DNA from: Streptomyces longhuiensis
GTDB lineage: Bacteria > Actinomycetota > Actinomycetes > Streptomycetales > Streptomycetaceae
Length of the DNA: 64,000 nucleotides
NCBI RefSeq assembly: GCF_020616555.1
Contig: NZ_CP085173.1
Coordinates: forward strand, 2,294,001 to 2,358,000
Direction of reading: 5' to 3'
A model generated the notes under the pieces. The model searched no databases. It worked only from the letters and a program-made list of their open reading frames with translations, and had not been told where the DNA came from. Shown one piece after another: positions 24,710-32,799 of this stretch. Positions within the stretch are counted from its first letter, which is position 1. Each line of letters starts with the position of its first letter. Made by a program: the position numbers and the translations under genes.

Positions 24710-25462
24710 TCAGCTGGTCTTGGCCGGGGCGGCGTCCGTGGTGACGGCGCCGCCGGGCAGCAGACCGGCGAAGGCGCGGAAGCGGAGCGGTTCGCCGCCC
24801 TTGCCGGCCCGGCGGTGCAGGACGCGGGCTCCGCTGTCGCCGGCGAACTGGATCAGTGCGATCACGACGGCGAGGATCGCCACGATGATCCACATCAGCT
24901 CGGCCTCGAAGCGCTGGTAGCCGTAGCGGATCGCGAGGTCGCCGAGGCCGCCCGCGCCGACCGTGCCGGCCATCGCGGAGTAGCCGATGATCGCGATGAT
25001 CGTCGTGGTGGTGGCCGAGATCAGGGACGGCAGCGACTCCGGCACGAGGACCTTGCGGACCACGGTCCAGGTGTTGCCGCCCATCGACTGCACGGCCTCG
25101 ACCAGACCGCCGTCGACCTCGCGTACGGAGGTCTCGACGAGCCGCGCGAAGAACGGGATGGCGCCGATCGCGAGCGGCACGATCGCGGCCTCTCGGCCGA
25201 TGGTGGTGCCGACGACCCAGCGCGTGAAGCCCATCAGCGCGACCATCAGGATCAGGAAGGGCATCGAGCGGACGACGTTCACGATCTGTCCGATGACCTT
25301 GTTCACCACGGCGTTCTGCAGCAGGCCGCCACGGTCCGTGAGGACCAGCAGGACACCGAGGGGCAGGCCCACCACGACCGCGATCAGCGTGGACCACCCG
25401 ACCATGTAGAGGGTGTCCCAACATGCCTGGGACAGCAGCGGCTGCATCTCCGACCAGGTCAC
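24710..25462 (-). CDS. metI: MetI-type methionine ABC transporter permease
   Basis: 250 residues from a GTG at 25462 that overlaps the metN stop (GTGA). Five transmembrane helices and the EAA loop for ATPase docking (GGLVEAVQSMGGNTWTVVRK) match MetI. The C-terminal 35 residues are an Ala/Pro-rich cytosolic tail. MetI dimerises with MetN to form the methionine importer. A much longer reading frame upstream is antisense-like overlap with metN and should be ignored. Confidence 0.95.
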   Translation of the reverse strand: MTWSEMQPLLSQACWDTLYMVGWSTLIAVVVGLPLGVLLVLTDRGGLLQNAVVNKVIGQIVNVVRSMPFLILMVALMGFTRWVVGTTIGREAAIVPLAIGAIPFFARLVETSVREVDGGLVEAVQSMGGNTWTVVRKVLVPESLPSLISATTTTIIAIIGYSAMAGTVGAGGLGDLAIRYGYQRFEAELMWIIVAILAVVIALIQFAGDSGARVLHRRAGKGGEPLRFRAFAGLLPGGAVTTDAAPAKTS

Positions 25463-26496
25463 TTGGTGACACCTTCCTTCAGCAGTACGGGCTCGTGACC
25501 CTGGATCTCGACCTGGAGGCCCTGCTCGCGCAGGAACCCGATCGGCACGACGTTCTCGTCGAAGCGGCCGGGCAGCTCGATGCGCATGCGGCCGACCTGC
25601 TTGCCCGCGACGGTGTCCATCGCGGCGCCGAGGATCGAGATGTCGATGTTGTACGTGCGCGACAGCTGCGAGATGACCGGCTGGGTCGTCGACTCCCCGT
25701 GGAAGGTGATGTCGATGACCGTGCGGTCGGCGCCGGAGGCGTCGCCACTGACCGGGAAGAGCGCGGAGGCGAGCTCGGAGCCCGGCGTCGCGAGCAGCTC
25801 GCCGACCGTGCCGGACTCGACGATCTGTCCGTGCTCCATGAGGGCGGCGGAGTCGCAGACCGTCTTGACGACGTCCATCTCGTGCGTGATGAGCAGGACG
25901 GTCAGGCCGAGCTGCTGGTTGAGGTCGCGCAGGAGCTGGAGGATCGAGCGGGTGGTCTCGGGGTCGAGGGCGCTGGTGGCCTCGTCGGAGAGCAGCACCT
26001 TCGGGTCGCCGGCCAGGGCGCGGGCGATGCCGACGCGCTGCTTCTGGCCGCCGGAGAGCTGGGCCGGGTAGGCCTTGGCCTTGTCGGCGAGGCCGACCAG
26101 GTCGAGAAGCTCCAGCGCCTTGCGGGAGCGTTCCTTGCCCGACTTGCCGAGGATCTCGAGCGGCAGCTCGATGTTGTCCTGGACCGTGCGCGAGGACAGC
26201 AGGTTGAAGTGCTGGAAGACCATGCCGATACGGCTGCGTGCCTCGCGCAGCTCCTTGCCGGCGCGGGCGCCGCGGCCGACGAGGGCGGTGAGGTCCTGTC
26301 CGGCGACCGTCACGGTGCCGGAGGTGGGACGCTCCAGGAGGTTGACGCAGCGGATGAGGGAGGACTTGCCGGCGCCGGACTGGCCGATGACGCCGTACAC
26401 CTCGCCCTCGCGGACGTGCAGATCGACGCCGTCGAGGGCGGTGACCTCTCGACCGCGCGAGCGGTAGACCTTGGTGAGGCCCTGGGTGGTGATCAC
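25459..26496 (-). CDS. metN: MetN-type methionine ABC transporter ATPase
   Basis: 345 residues from a GTG at 26496. Walker A GQSGAGKSS is at 38-46, the signature LSGGQKQRVGIARAL and Walker B VLLSDEATSALDP follow, and the C-terminal about 80 residues form a NIL domain (TYNIDISILGAAMDTV), which in MetN binds methionine and inhibits transport when the pool is full. A GTG at 26511 is an alternative start. It is the first structural gene of the operon. The leader peptide ORF at 26708-26794 lies 211 bp upstream. Confidence 0.9.
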   Translation of the reverse strand: MITTQGLTKVYRSRGREVTALDGVDLHVREGEVYGVIGQSGAGKSSLIRCVNLLERPTSGTVTVAGQDLTALVGRGARAGKELREARSRIGMVFQHFNLLSSRTVQDNIELPLEILGKSGKERSRKALELLDLVGLADKAKAYPAQLSGGQKQRVGIARALAGDPKVLLSDEATSALDPETTRSILQLLRDLNQQLGLTVLLITHEMDVVKTVCDSAALMEHGQIVESGTVGELLATPGSELASALFPVSGDASGADRTVIDITFHGESTTQPVISQLSRTYNIDISILGAAMDTVAGKQVGRMRIELPGRFDENVVPIGFLREQGLQVEIQGHEPVLLKEGVTK

Positions 26497-26707
26497 GTGG
26501 GATTCCGTCACTGTCGATTGCGCGGCGCGGGTGAGCGCCTGCGGCGGGCATTCATGGTCGGGATCGGCCTGGACGCAGCACGGTTCTCGCTGTGGCGGTG
26601 GAACCGGGGGAGACTGTGCGCGGGGCGGCCCGGTCACGTACGGCACATGCACGGACAGGGCGCGGCGTTTCGCTTCGGGGCGCGAGAAACAGGCGGTGCG
26701 GGGGCCC

Positions 26708-26794
26708 TCAGAAGGCGCACATTCGACACATACAACGAGCACCGGGCGTCATCGTCGCCTCGGTCGCAAGGGTGCGGCTGCTCGTCGTGGTCAT
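26708..26794 (-). CDS. Putative Cys/Met-rich leader peptide of the met operon
   Basis: A 28-codon ORF ending ARCMCRMCAF followed by TGA. Three Cys and two Met codons fall in the last eight codons, and two of the Cys codons are TGT, the rare choice in this genome. No ribosome binding site precedes the ATG. TACTTT ends four bases before it, which looks like a -10 box and implies a leaderless transcript. Cysteine- or methionine-starved ribosomes stalling here could control readthrough into metN. The stretch 26497-26707 has GC-rich segments but I could not define a clear terminator. Cys-rich leaderless attenuator peptides are established in mycobacteria; the assignment here is inference. Confidence 0.55.
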   Translation of the reverse strand: MTTTSSRTLATEATMTPGARCMCRMCAF

Positions 26795-27036
26795 GCGAAA
26801 AGTAAAGCAGAAGTGCGCCCGGATCCCCGAACCGCTGTCCGAATAGCGGACGGCCCTGGACGGTGTACGGCCCGGCCGGGACGCCGCCCGAGTGGCCCGT
26901 GCGGCCAGTGTGGGCAGGGGCAGGAGGTGGTTCCCGCCGTCGTCCACGCCCGGCCCGGCACCCGGAGCGCTGTGGCCAACGCCACGGTGGCGGGGCCGCG
27001 CGCAGCGGGCCTTTTCGGCCGTAATAGGGTCTCGGC

Positions 27037-27396
27037 ATGCTTGATGCCCTGACGGTCGCGACCGCTGTTGCCGCGCTCGCGCTCGCCACCTGGTGCGGCT
27101 TCGCCGCCTACCGCGACCAGCCGACCAAGGACTGGCACTTCATCGGCATGGCGGTGGTGTCGCTGCTCGCCACAGTCCAGCTGATCGTCGGCATCGTGCA
27201 GCTGGCGCGCGGCGAGAAGCCCGACCAGGGCACGACGATCTTCGTGGCCTATCTGATCGGCGCGTTCGCCTGCATCCCGGCGGCCGGCTTCATGTCGCTC
27301 GCCGAGCGCACCCGCTGGGGTTCGGTGACGGTGGCGGCCGGCGGCATCGTGCTGGCCGTCCTGCAAGTGCGGCTCTACGACATCTGGGGAGGCTGA
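27037..27396 (+). CDS. Membrane protein of unknown function, four helices
   Basis: 119 residues with hydrophobic helices at about 4-25, 36-57, 67-87 and 97-114 and short polar loops. The product starts MLDALTVATAVAALALATW. It lacks motif residues I can name. The gene is two bp upstream of the next membrane-protein gene, so the two form an operon and may form one complex. It is divergent from the met operon. Confidence 0.8.
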   Translation: MLDALTVATAVAALALATWCGFAAYRDQPTKDWHFIGMAVVSLLATVQLIVGIVQLARGEKPDQGTTIFVAYLIGAFACIPAAGFMSLAERTRWGSVTVAAGGIVLAVLQVRLYDIWGG

Positions 27397-27397
27397 G

Positions 27398-27829
27398 GTG
27401 TCCGTGACCTCACAGAGCGAGAGCGGCAGCAAGCCGCAGAAACTGACCAGCGGCCCCGGCACGCTGCTGGTGTGGCTGTACGGCGTGATGGTGGTCGGCG
27501 CGGTCTCGCGCTCGGCCGTCCAGATCTCGACGGAGTTCGGCCACGCGCCGCTCGCCTACTCGCTGTCGGCGCTCGCGGGCATCGTGTACGGCTTCATCAC
27601 GTACTCCCTCGTGCGCGGCGGGGAGAAGGCCCGCAGGGCGGCGCTGGCGTGCTGCGCCGCCGAGCTCGTGGGCGTACTGACCGTGGGGACGTGGACGCTG
27701 GCGGACCCGTCGGCGTTCCCGGACGCCACGGTCTGGTCGGACTACGGCATGGGCTATCTGTTCATTCCCGTACTGCTCCCGGCGACGGCCATGTTCTGGC
27801 TCAACAAGGCGCGCAGGACTGCCGCCTAG
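27398..27829 (+). CDS. Membrane protein of unknown function, partner of the preceding gene
   Basis: 143 residues from a GTG at 27398, with GGAGG just upstream across the end of the previous gene. After a polar Ser/Lys N-terminus (1-20) four hydrophobic helices follow (about 22-42, 52-72, 78-99, 113-136). No family is recognised. Its TAG lies in the palindrome CCTAGG, and the GNAT reading frame on the other strand runs through it without a stop (see 27410-28360). Confidence 0.75.
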   Translation: MSVTSQSESGSKPQKLTSGPGTLLVWLYGVMVVGAVSRSAVQISTEFGHAPLAYSLSALAGIVYGFITYSLVRGGEKARRAALACCAAELVGVLTVGTWTLADPSAFPDATVWSDYGMGYLFIPVLLPATAMFWLNKARRTAA

Positions 27830-28360
27830 GACTTGCCGGCAAGCCATGAGCCTGCCGGGCCCCTGGGCGACGAAGGCGCCCGCTTCCACGTCCTTGGCGA
27901 GCGTCACCACCGTGAGCCGCTCGTCGACGCGCTTCGTGGACACGGCCGCATAGCCGTGCTTCCGGTAGAGCCGCAGGTTGTGCTCGCTGCGGTGGCCGGT
28001 GAACAACTGGAAGCGCTTGGCCGCGCCGTCCGCGCCGAGCTTCGTCTCGACGGCGTCGAGCAGCCGCCCGCCCAGGCCGTGGCGCTGCATGCGCGGGTGC
28101 ACGACGAGCTTGCCTATCCGGGCCGTGCCGTCCGCGTCCGTGGCGCCCCGCACCGCGGCCACGACCTCCTCCCCGAGCCGGGCCACCAGGACCGTGCCGC
28201 CCGCGAGTTCGGCCCTGACCGAGTCGAGCGGCTCCGTCAGCGGCTCGATCGAGTAGTCGCCGTAGAGCTCGGCCTCGCTCTGGTAGCACAGGTACTGAAG
28301 TTTGAGGATCTTCTCGGCGTCCTGCTCGGTCGCCGCAGAGATGATCACGCTCATGCCCAT
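27410..28360 (-). CDS. GNAT acetyltransferase whose ORF lacks a stop at the domain end
   Basis: The start is the ATG at 28360, with GGGAGG nine bases upstream. Residues 1-150 form a clear GNAT domain (MSVIISAATEQDAEKILKLQ, RIGKLVVHPRMQRHGLGGRLL, FTGHRSEHNLRLYRKHGYAAV, VVTLAKDVEAGAFV). Homologues as I remember them end about 10-20 residues later. Here the frame stays open for another 165 codons, all antisense to the membrane-protein gene 27398-27829, and that stretch is Arg/Pro/Gly rich without fold. Either the true stop was lost by a small mutation or frameshift near 27830-27870, or the protein really has an extension. Only 27830-28360 should be trusted as GNAT coding sequence. Confidence 0.7.
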   Translation of the reverse strand: MGMSVIISAATEQDAEKILKLQYLCYQSEAELYGDYSIEPLTEPLDSVRAELAGGTVLVARLGEEVVAAVRGATDADGTARIGKLVVHPRMQRHGLGGRLLDAVETKLGADGAAKRFQLFTGHRSEHNLRLYRKHGYAAVSTKRVDERLTVVTLAKDVEAGAFVAQGPGRLMACRQVLGGSPARLVEPEHGRRREQYGNEQIAHAVVRPDRGVRERRRVRQRPRPHGQYAHELGGAARQRRPAGLLPAAHEGVRDEAVHDARERRQRVGERRVAELRRDLDGRARDRADHHHAVQPHQQRAGAAGQFLRLAAALAL

Positions 28361-28397
28361 GTGTGCATGCCTCCCGCTCACCTGCTCCGCCGGTTGT

Positions 28398-28916
28398 CTA
28401 TCGCTCCTTTCCCCAGGGTTCAGGAGCCGCAACCTCTGCTGCCAGCATTCTGCGCAGGCATCCCAGACATCTGGAACGTTCCGGACCGAGGCTGCCCTGT
28501 GAGATACCCAACTCACCTGCGATCTCGCGGTAGGTGAGGTCCTGCGGCGACAGGAAGGCGGCCACGACGCGGGGGCAGCGCCCGGGCAGTCGGCGCACGG
28601 CGGCGTGCAGCGCGTGGTGGCGGTCGCCGGCCAGCGCCCGCTGTTCCGGGCCGTGTTCGAAGTCGTCGGCGGGCTCGGTGACATACGGGATCTCGCGCTG
28701 CGCGGCGTGGCGGGTGCGGCGGGCCTCGGATCTGACGGCGGCGGTGAGCCAGGCGGCGGGGTCGGCGGGCGGGCCGTCGGTGTCGATGCGCTCCAGCAGG
28801 CGCAGCCAGACGGCCTGTTCGAGGTCGCCGGGTTCGCCCGCGCCGGCGTGGGCCTCCGCCGAGGCCTCGGCGGCGATGAGCGGGCGCAGGGTGTCGATGA
28901 CCAGGTCGTACGTCAT
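28398..28916 (-). CDS. ECF-type RNA polymerase sigma factor
   Basis: 172 residues from the ATG at 28916, preceded by GGGGTG (a GTG at 28928 is an alternative). Region 2 is weakly conserved (DLEQAVWLRLLERI, DPAAWLTAAVRSEARR, an ECF-like 2.4 segment). Region 4 is clearer: HAAVRRLPGRCPRVVAAFLS then DLTYREIAGELGISQGSLGPERSRCLGCLRR, the helix-turn-helix for the -35 element. It has no adjacent anti-sigma gene, unlike most ECF factors, so control is not obvious. It is 37 bp upstream of the GNAT gene on the same strand. Confidence 0.8.
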   Translation of the reverse strand: MTYDLVIDTLRPLIAAEASAEAHAGAGEPGDLEQAVWLRLLERIDTDGPPADPAAWLTAAVRSEARRTRHAAQREIPYVTEPADDFEHGPEQRALAGDRHHALHAAVRRLPGRCPRVVAAFLSPQDLTYREIAGELGISQGSLGPERSRCLGCLRRMLAAEVAAPEPWGKER

Positions 28917-28975
28917 GCCGCGCGTCACCCCAACCGGGGCCGGGGTGCGCGGTGTTGACGGCCTGCTGACGTAGG

Positions 28976-30157
28976 TCAGGCCTTCAGGAAGTCCTCGCGG
29001 GCGAGGAGCGCCGTGTCGCAGTTGTCCGAGAAGATGCCGTCGATGCCGGTGGCCAGGTAGGTCTTGAAGGCGCCGAACGCGTCGCCGTAGGCGTTCGGGT
29101 CGGTGCCCTTCTTGAAGTCGGCGGGCAGGAAGGTGTTCTCGTTGCGCATCGTGTACGGGTGCAGGATCAGGCCCGCGGCGTGCGCGTCCTTGACGAGCGT
29201 GGTGGGCGCGAGCAGCTTGCCGTCCTTGTCCTTGGGGATGACGAGGTCGAGCGTGGGGCCGATGCCCTGGGCGTACGAGGCGATCTCGTCGAGGCCCTTG
29301 GGGGTGATGAGGTCGGCGACGGTGCGCGGGTCACCGGCGTCGACGAAGTCCCAAGGGCGGGAGTTCGCGGTCGACAGGAGCACGACGAGCGGGTTGTCGA
29401 CCAGCTTGTTCAGGCGCTGGATGCTGGTCGGCTCGAAGGACTGGAGGAAGACCGGCGAGTTCTTCTTGTTCACGCCGTACTTGCGCAGGAGCGTCGCGAC
29501 GCGCTCCTCCAGGCCGAGGCCGAGCTTGCGGAAGTAGGTGGGGTGCTTGGTCTCGACGTGGATCCACACCTCCTTGCCGCGCTCGCGGCTCTGCCGCTCC
29601 CGCCACTTGAGGACCTCTTCGAAGGTGGGGATCTCCCAGCGGCCGTCGTAGAGGGTGTTGCGCTGGCGGTTGGCGGGGATGCGCTCCTTGGCGCGCAGGG
29701 TCTTCAGCTCGGCGAGCGTGAAGTCCTCGGTGAACCAGCCGGTGGTGGCGACCCCGTCGAGGCTCTTCGTGGTCTTGCGGCCGGCGAACTCGGGGTGCGC
29801 GGAGACGTCGGTCGTCCCGCCGATTTCCGGCTCGTGACGGCATACGAGGTGACCGTCCTTGGTGGGCACGAGGTCGCCCGCCTCGATGACGTGCGCGCCC
29901 ATGTCCAGGGCCAGCTGGTACGAGCCGAAGGTGTGCTCCGGCCGGTAGCCGCTCGTACCGCGGTGGGCGATGACGGTCGGCACGGGCAGGCTCTTGTAGC
30001 CACCGCCACCGTGATGTCCGCCACCACTGCGCTCGTCGGCGCTCGCCGCGCCGGGCGCGCCCAGGACGGCTCCGCCCGCGCCGAGCACCGCCGCACCGAG
30101 CACCGAACGGCGGCCGAGCTGCGACCCCCGGGACTCCTGTGACTTCCGCATCCCCAT
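28976..30157 (-). CDS. glpQ1: Secreted glycerophosphodiester phosphodiesterase (GlpQ1)
   Basis: 393 residues from the ATG at 30157, with GGGAGGAG six bases upstream. A Tat signal peptide is visible (LGRRSVLGAAVLGAGG, about 14-29) ending near ASADE. The GDPD TIM barrel has VIAHRGTSGYRPEHT, EAGDLVPTKDGHLVCRHEPEI and later HVETKHP, with the catalytic His pair and metal-binding Glu/Asp. It releases glycerol-3-phosphate from phospholipid headgroups or teichoic acids for phosphate and carbon scavenging. In S. coelicolor glpQ1 is under PhoP control; a matching PHO-box-like site is at 30307-30339. Confidence 0.92.
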   Translation of the reverse strand: MGMRKSQESRGSQLGRRSVLGAAVLGAGGAVLGAPGAASADERSGGGHHGGGGYKSLPVPTVIAHRGTSGYRPEHTFGSYQLALDMGAHVIEAGDLVPTKDGHLVCRHEPEIGGTTDVSAHPEFAGRKTTKSLDGVATTGWFTEDFTLAELKTLRAKERIPANRQRNTLYDGRWEIPTFEEVLKWRERQSRERGKEVWIHVETKHPTYFRKLGLGLEERVATLLRKYGVNKKNSPVFLQSFEPTSIQRLNKLVDNPLVVLLSTANSRPWDFVDAGDPRTVADLITPKGLDEIASYAQGIGPTLDLVIPKDKDGKLLAPTTLVKDAHAAGLILHPYTMRNENTFLPADFKKGTDPNAYGDAFGAFKTYLATGIDGIFSDNCDTALLAREDFLKA

Positions 30158-30306
30158 TGAGCACTCCTCCCACATCGCTGCCTTGCACCTGTCAAAGCGC
30201 ACCCGATCGTAGGTGTGCGGGAGTGGCCAGTGGGAGACCTTGGGCCGAACGGAAGGGTGATGCGGGGTGACTCCTGTGCGCCGGATGACGGCCAACGGAG
30301 CGTAAA

Positions 30307-30339
30307 TGCGGGTCAACACTGCGTATCGAGTGCGTGAAC
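30307..30339 (-). promoter_or_regulatory. PHO-box-like direct repeats upstream of glpQ1
   Basis: On the minus strand three 11-mers follow each other: GTTCACGCACT, CGATACGCAGT and GTTGACCCGCA. PhoP sites in Streptomyces are 11-bp direct repeats beginning GTTCACC. The first and third units match well, the middle one poorly. The site is 150 bp before the glpQ1 start and 105 bp before plsC. Confidence 0.5.
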
Positions 30340-30443
30340 CCGATGTGCAACGGGCCGGGGGCCGCGAGTATCGTCCTCACCTGCACAGACTTCAGCTCAT
30401 CCAGCCACGGCTTAGCCGCCACCCCTTGACACCGGAGGGCCCG

Positions 30444-31115
30444 TTGTCCCGTTTCGCGTTCATCAAGGCAGTGCTCTCACCGATCATGCGCCTGATGTTC
30501 CGCCCCCGGGTGGAGGGCGCCGAGAACATCCCGGGCACCGGTCCGGTCATTCTCGCGGGCAACCACCTGACCTTCATCGACTCGATCGTGCTGCCGATCG
30601 TGTGTGACCGTCAGGTCCTGTTCATCGGCAAGGACGAGTACGTCACCGGCAAGGGCCTCAAGGGCCGCGCCATGGCGTGGTTCTTCACCGGCGTCGGCAT
30701 GATCCCGGTCGACCGGGACGGCGCGAACGGCGGTGTCGCGGCGCTCATGACGGGCCGCCGCATCCTGGAGGAGGGCCAGGTCTTCGGCATCTACCCCGAG
30801 GGCACCCGCTCCCCCGACGGCCGGCTCTACCGCGGCCGCACCGGCATCGCACGGCTGACCCTGATGACGGGCGCGCCCGTCGTCCCCTTCGCGATGATCG
30901 GCACGGACAAGCTCCAGCCGGGCGGCAGCGGCCTCCCGCGGCCCGGCCGCGTCACGGTCCGCTTCGGCGAGCCGATGGAGTTCTCCCGCTACGACGGCAT
31001 GGGCCGCGACCGCTACGTGCTGCGCGCCGTGACGGACTCGGTGATGGCAGAGGTCATGCGCCTGTCCGGCCAGGAGTACGTGGACATGTACGCCACCAAG
31101 GCGAAGGCCGCCTGA
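30444..31115 (+). CDS. plsC: 1-acyl-sn-glycerol-3-phosphate acyltransferase
   Basis: 223 residues from a TTG at 30444, with GGAGGG four bases upstream. The mature start SRFAFIKAVLSPIMRLMFRP agrees with homologues, so upstream in-frame codons to 30306 are not used. Acyltransferase block I is NHLTFID (the HX4D motif), block III is YPEGTRSPDGRLY and block IV is GAPVVPFAMIG. It acylates lysophosphatidic acid at the membrane in phospholipid synthesis. It is divergent from glpQ1, a phospholipid-degrading enzyme, and ends before the hairpin at 31133. Confidence 0.92.
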   Translation: MSRFAFIKAVLSPIMRLMFRPRVEGAENIPGTGPVILAGNHLTFIDSIVLPIVCDRQVLFIGKDEYVTGKGLKGRAMAWFFTGVGMIPVDRDGANGGVAALMTGRRILEEGQVFGIYPEGTRSPDGRLYRGRTGIARLTLMTGAPVVPFAMIGTDKLQPGGSGLPRPGRVTVRFGEPMEFSRYDGMGRDRYVLRAVTDSVMAEVMRLSGQEYVDMYATKAKAA

Positions 31116-31132
31116 GCGGTTCGCACTCGGAC

Positions 31133-31173
31133 GTGACGAAGGGCCGCACCCGGTGGGTGCGGCCCTTCGTCAC
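31133..31173 (+). terminator. Terminator of plsC
   Basis: Two perfectly complementary 19-base arms (31133-31151 and 31155-31173, GACGAAGGGCCGCACCC core) around GGT. It lies 18 bases after the plsC stop and 75 bases before the convergent MFS gene end. Confidence 0.85.
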
Positions 31174-31248
31174 ACGTATGGACGCCTGGACGCCCGCTGA
31201 AGGCGCGTCATCCGTACGGCCGTGTCGTCATCCGTACGGCCGCGTCCG

Positions 31249-32799
31249 TCACGGGTGTTCGACGCCGTCCTCCAGCTTCTGGCCGCGCAGCAGGAACCAC
31301 GCCGCCACCGCCGTCGCGAGGAGCACCGCCGCGCCGACCCCCGCGGCCACCCGCAGCCCGTCGACGAAGGCGTCCTGGGCCAGCGCGATCAGTTCGCTCG
31401 CGGTGTGCGCGGGCAGCGCCGAGACGGACTCGACCGCGCCGCCCAGGGACTCGTGGGCGGCCGACGCCAGCTCGGGCGGGGTGCCGGCCGGGGCCGTGAA
31501 GTCCCGGTAGACGCCGGTGACGATGGAGCCGAGCAGGGCGATACCGAGGGCCGCGCCCAGTTCGTACGCCGTCTCGGAGACCGCCGAGGCCGAGCCCGCC
31601 TGCTCCTTCGGCACGTTGGAGAGGATCACGTCGGCCGTGACGGTGAACGAGAACCCCGCGCCGACGCCGACGACCAGGAGCACCGACCCGAGCAGCGGAT
31701 AGCCGGTCGACTGACTGAGCCCGGTCAGTGCGGCCAGGGCGAGGCCCACCGCGGCGAGGCCGCCCGCGACGACGGACCGCACGGAGAAGCGGCGCGCGAC
31801 CCTGCCGGCGACCAGTCCGGCCGCCACCGCGCCGATGGCGGCGGGCAGTTCGGCGAGACCGGCCTCGAACGGGCCACGCCCCTGGACCAGTTGCAGGAAC
31901 TGGGAGAGGAAGAACACCAGACCCGAAAGGCCGAGGATGGTGAGCAGGTCGGCGAGAACCGCGGCAGAGAATCCGCGGTGGCGGAACAGACGCATGTCGA
32001 GGAGCGGTGCGGGCAGCGTGAGCTGGCGTCGGACGAACCACGTCAGAGCGGCCAGGCCGAGCACGCCGGACGCCGGCACCTGCCAGCCGAGGCCGTGCGA
32101 CGCGGCCTCCTTGACCGCGTAGACGACGCCGATCATGCCGACGAGGGACAAAACGACGCTGATCAGGTCCCACGGGCCGCCCGCCGGGTTCTTCGACTCG
32201 GGCAGCAGCTTGATGCCGACGACGACGAGGACCGCCATCACGGGCAGGTTGATCAGGAAGACCGAGCCCCACCAGAAGTGTTCGAGCAGGAAACCACCGA
32301 CGACGGGACCCACGGCCGCGCCCGCCGAGGCCGCCGCACCCCAGATGCCGACGGCGAGGGAACGCTCGCGCGGGTCGGTGAAGATGTTGCGGATCAGAGC
32401 GAGCGTCGAGGGCATCAGGGTGGCACCCGCGACGCCGAGCAGGGCCCGGGCCAGGATCATCATTTCGGGGCTCGTCGCGTACGCGTTGAGCACCGAGACG
32501 GCACCGAACGCGACCGCGCCGGTGAGCAGCAGCTTCTTACGGCCGATGCGGTCGCCGAGACTGCCCATGGAGACCAGGAGTCCCGCGATCACGAACGAGT
32601 AGACGTCGCCGATCCACAGGAGCTGCGTACCGGTCGGCTCCAGGTCCTCGCTGATGTACGGCGTCGCGAGACCGAGCACCGTCGCGTCGACCGCGACCAG
32701 GAGCACCGCGAGCACGAGGACGGAGAGCGCGAGCCATCGTCCTCGCCCGGGCCTCGGCTCCACCTCCGCCGCGAATGTGCGCTGGTGTGTGCTGGTCAT
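31249..32799 (-). CDS. MFS efflux transporter, DHA2 (14-helix) family
   Basis: 516 residues from the ATG at 32799. Motif A after helix 2 (GSLGDRIGRKKLLLTG), the antiporter motif C (GPVVGGFLLEHFWWGSVFLINLP) and 14 predicted helices identify a drug:H+ antiporter of the DHA2 (QacA/EmrB) type. The start overlaps the stop of the TetR gene (ATGA), so regulator and pump are cotranscribed and the pump is the likely target. Substrate unknown; export of a toxic compound or own metabolite is the usual role. Confidence 0.92.
   Translation of the reverse strand: MTSTHQRTFAAEVEPRPGRGRWLALSVLVLAVLLVAVDATVLGLATPYISEDLEPTGTQLLWIGDVYSFVIAGLLVSMGSLGDRIGRKKLLLTGAVAFGAVSVLNAYATSPEMMILARALLGVAGATLMPSTLALIRNIFTDPRERSLAVGIWGAAASAGAAVGPVVGGFLLEHFWWGSVFLINLPVMAVLVVVGIKLLPESKNPAGGPWDLISVVLSLVGMIGVVYAVKEAASHGLGWQVPASGVLGLAALTWFVRRQLTLPAPLLDMRLFRHRGFSAAVLADLLTILGLSGLVFFLSQFLQLVQGRGPFEAGLAELPAAIGAVAAGLVAGRVARRFSVRSVVAGGLAAVGLALAALTGLSQSTGYPLLGSVLLVVGVGAGFSFTVTADVILSNVPKEQAGSASAVSETAYELGAALGIALLGSIVTGVYRDFTAPAGTPPELASAAHESLGGAVESVSALPAHTASELIALAQDAFVDGLRVAAGVGAAVLLATAVAAWFLLRGQKLEDGVEHP

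Noticed and set aside
25463-26551. 363-codon N-terminal extension of metI
   Set aside because: It is an alternative frame of metN. The GTG overlapping the metN stop gives the normal MetI length.
26497-26707. SAM riboswitch upstream of metN
   Set aside because: No recognisable SAM-I, SAM-II or SAM-IV core. The leader peptide explains the region better.
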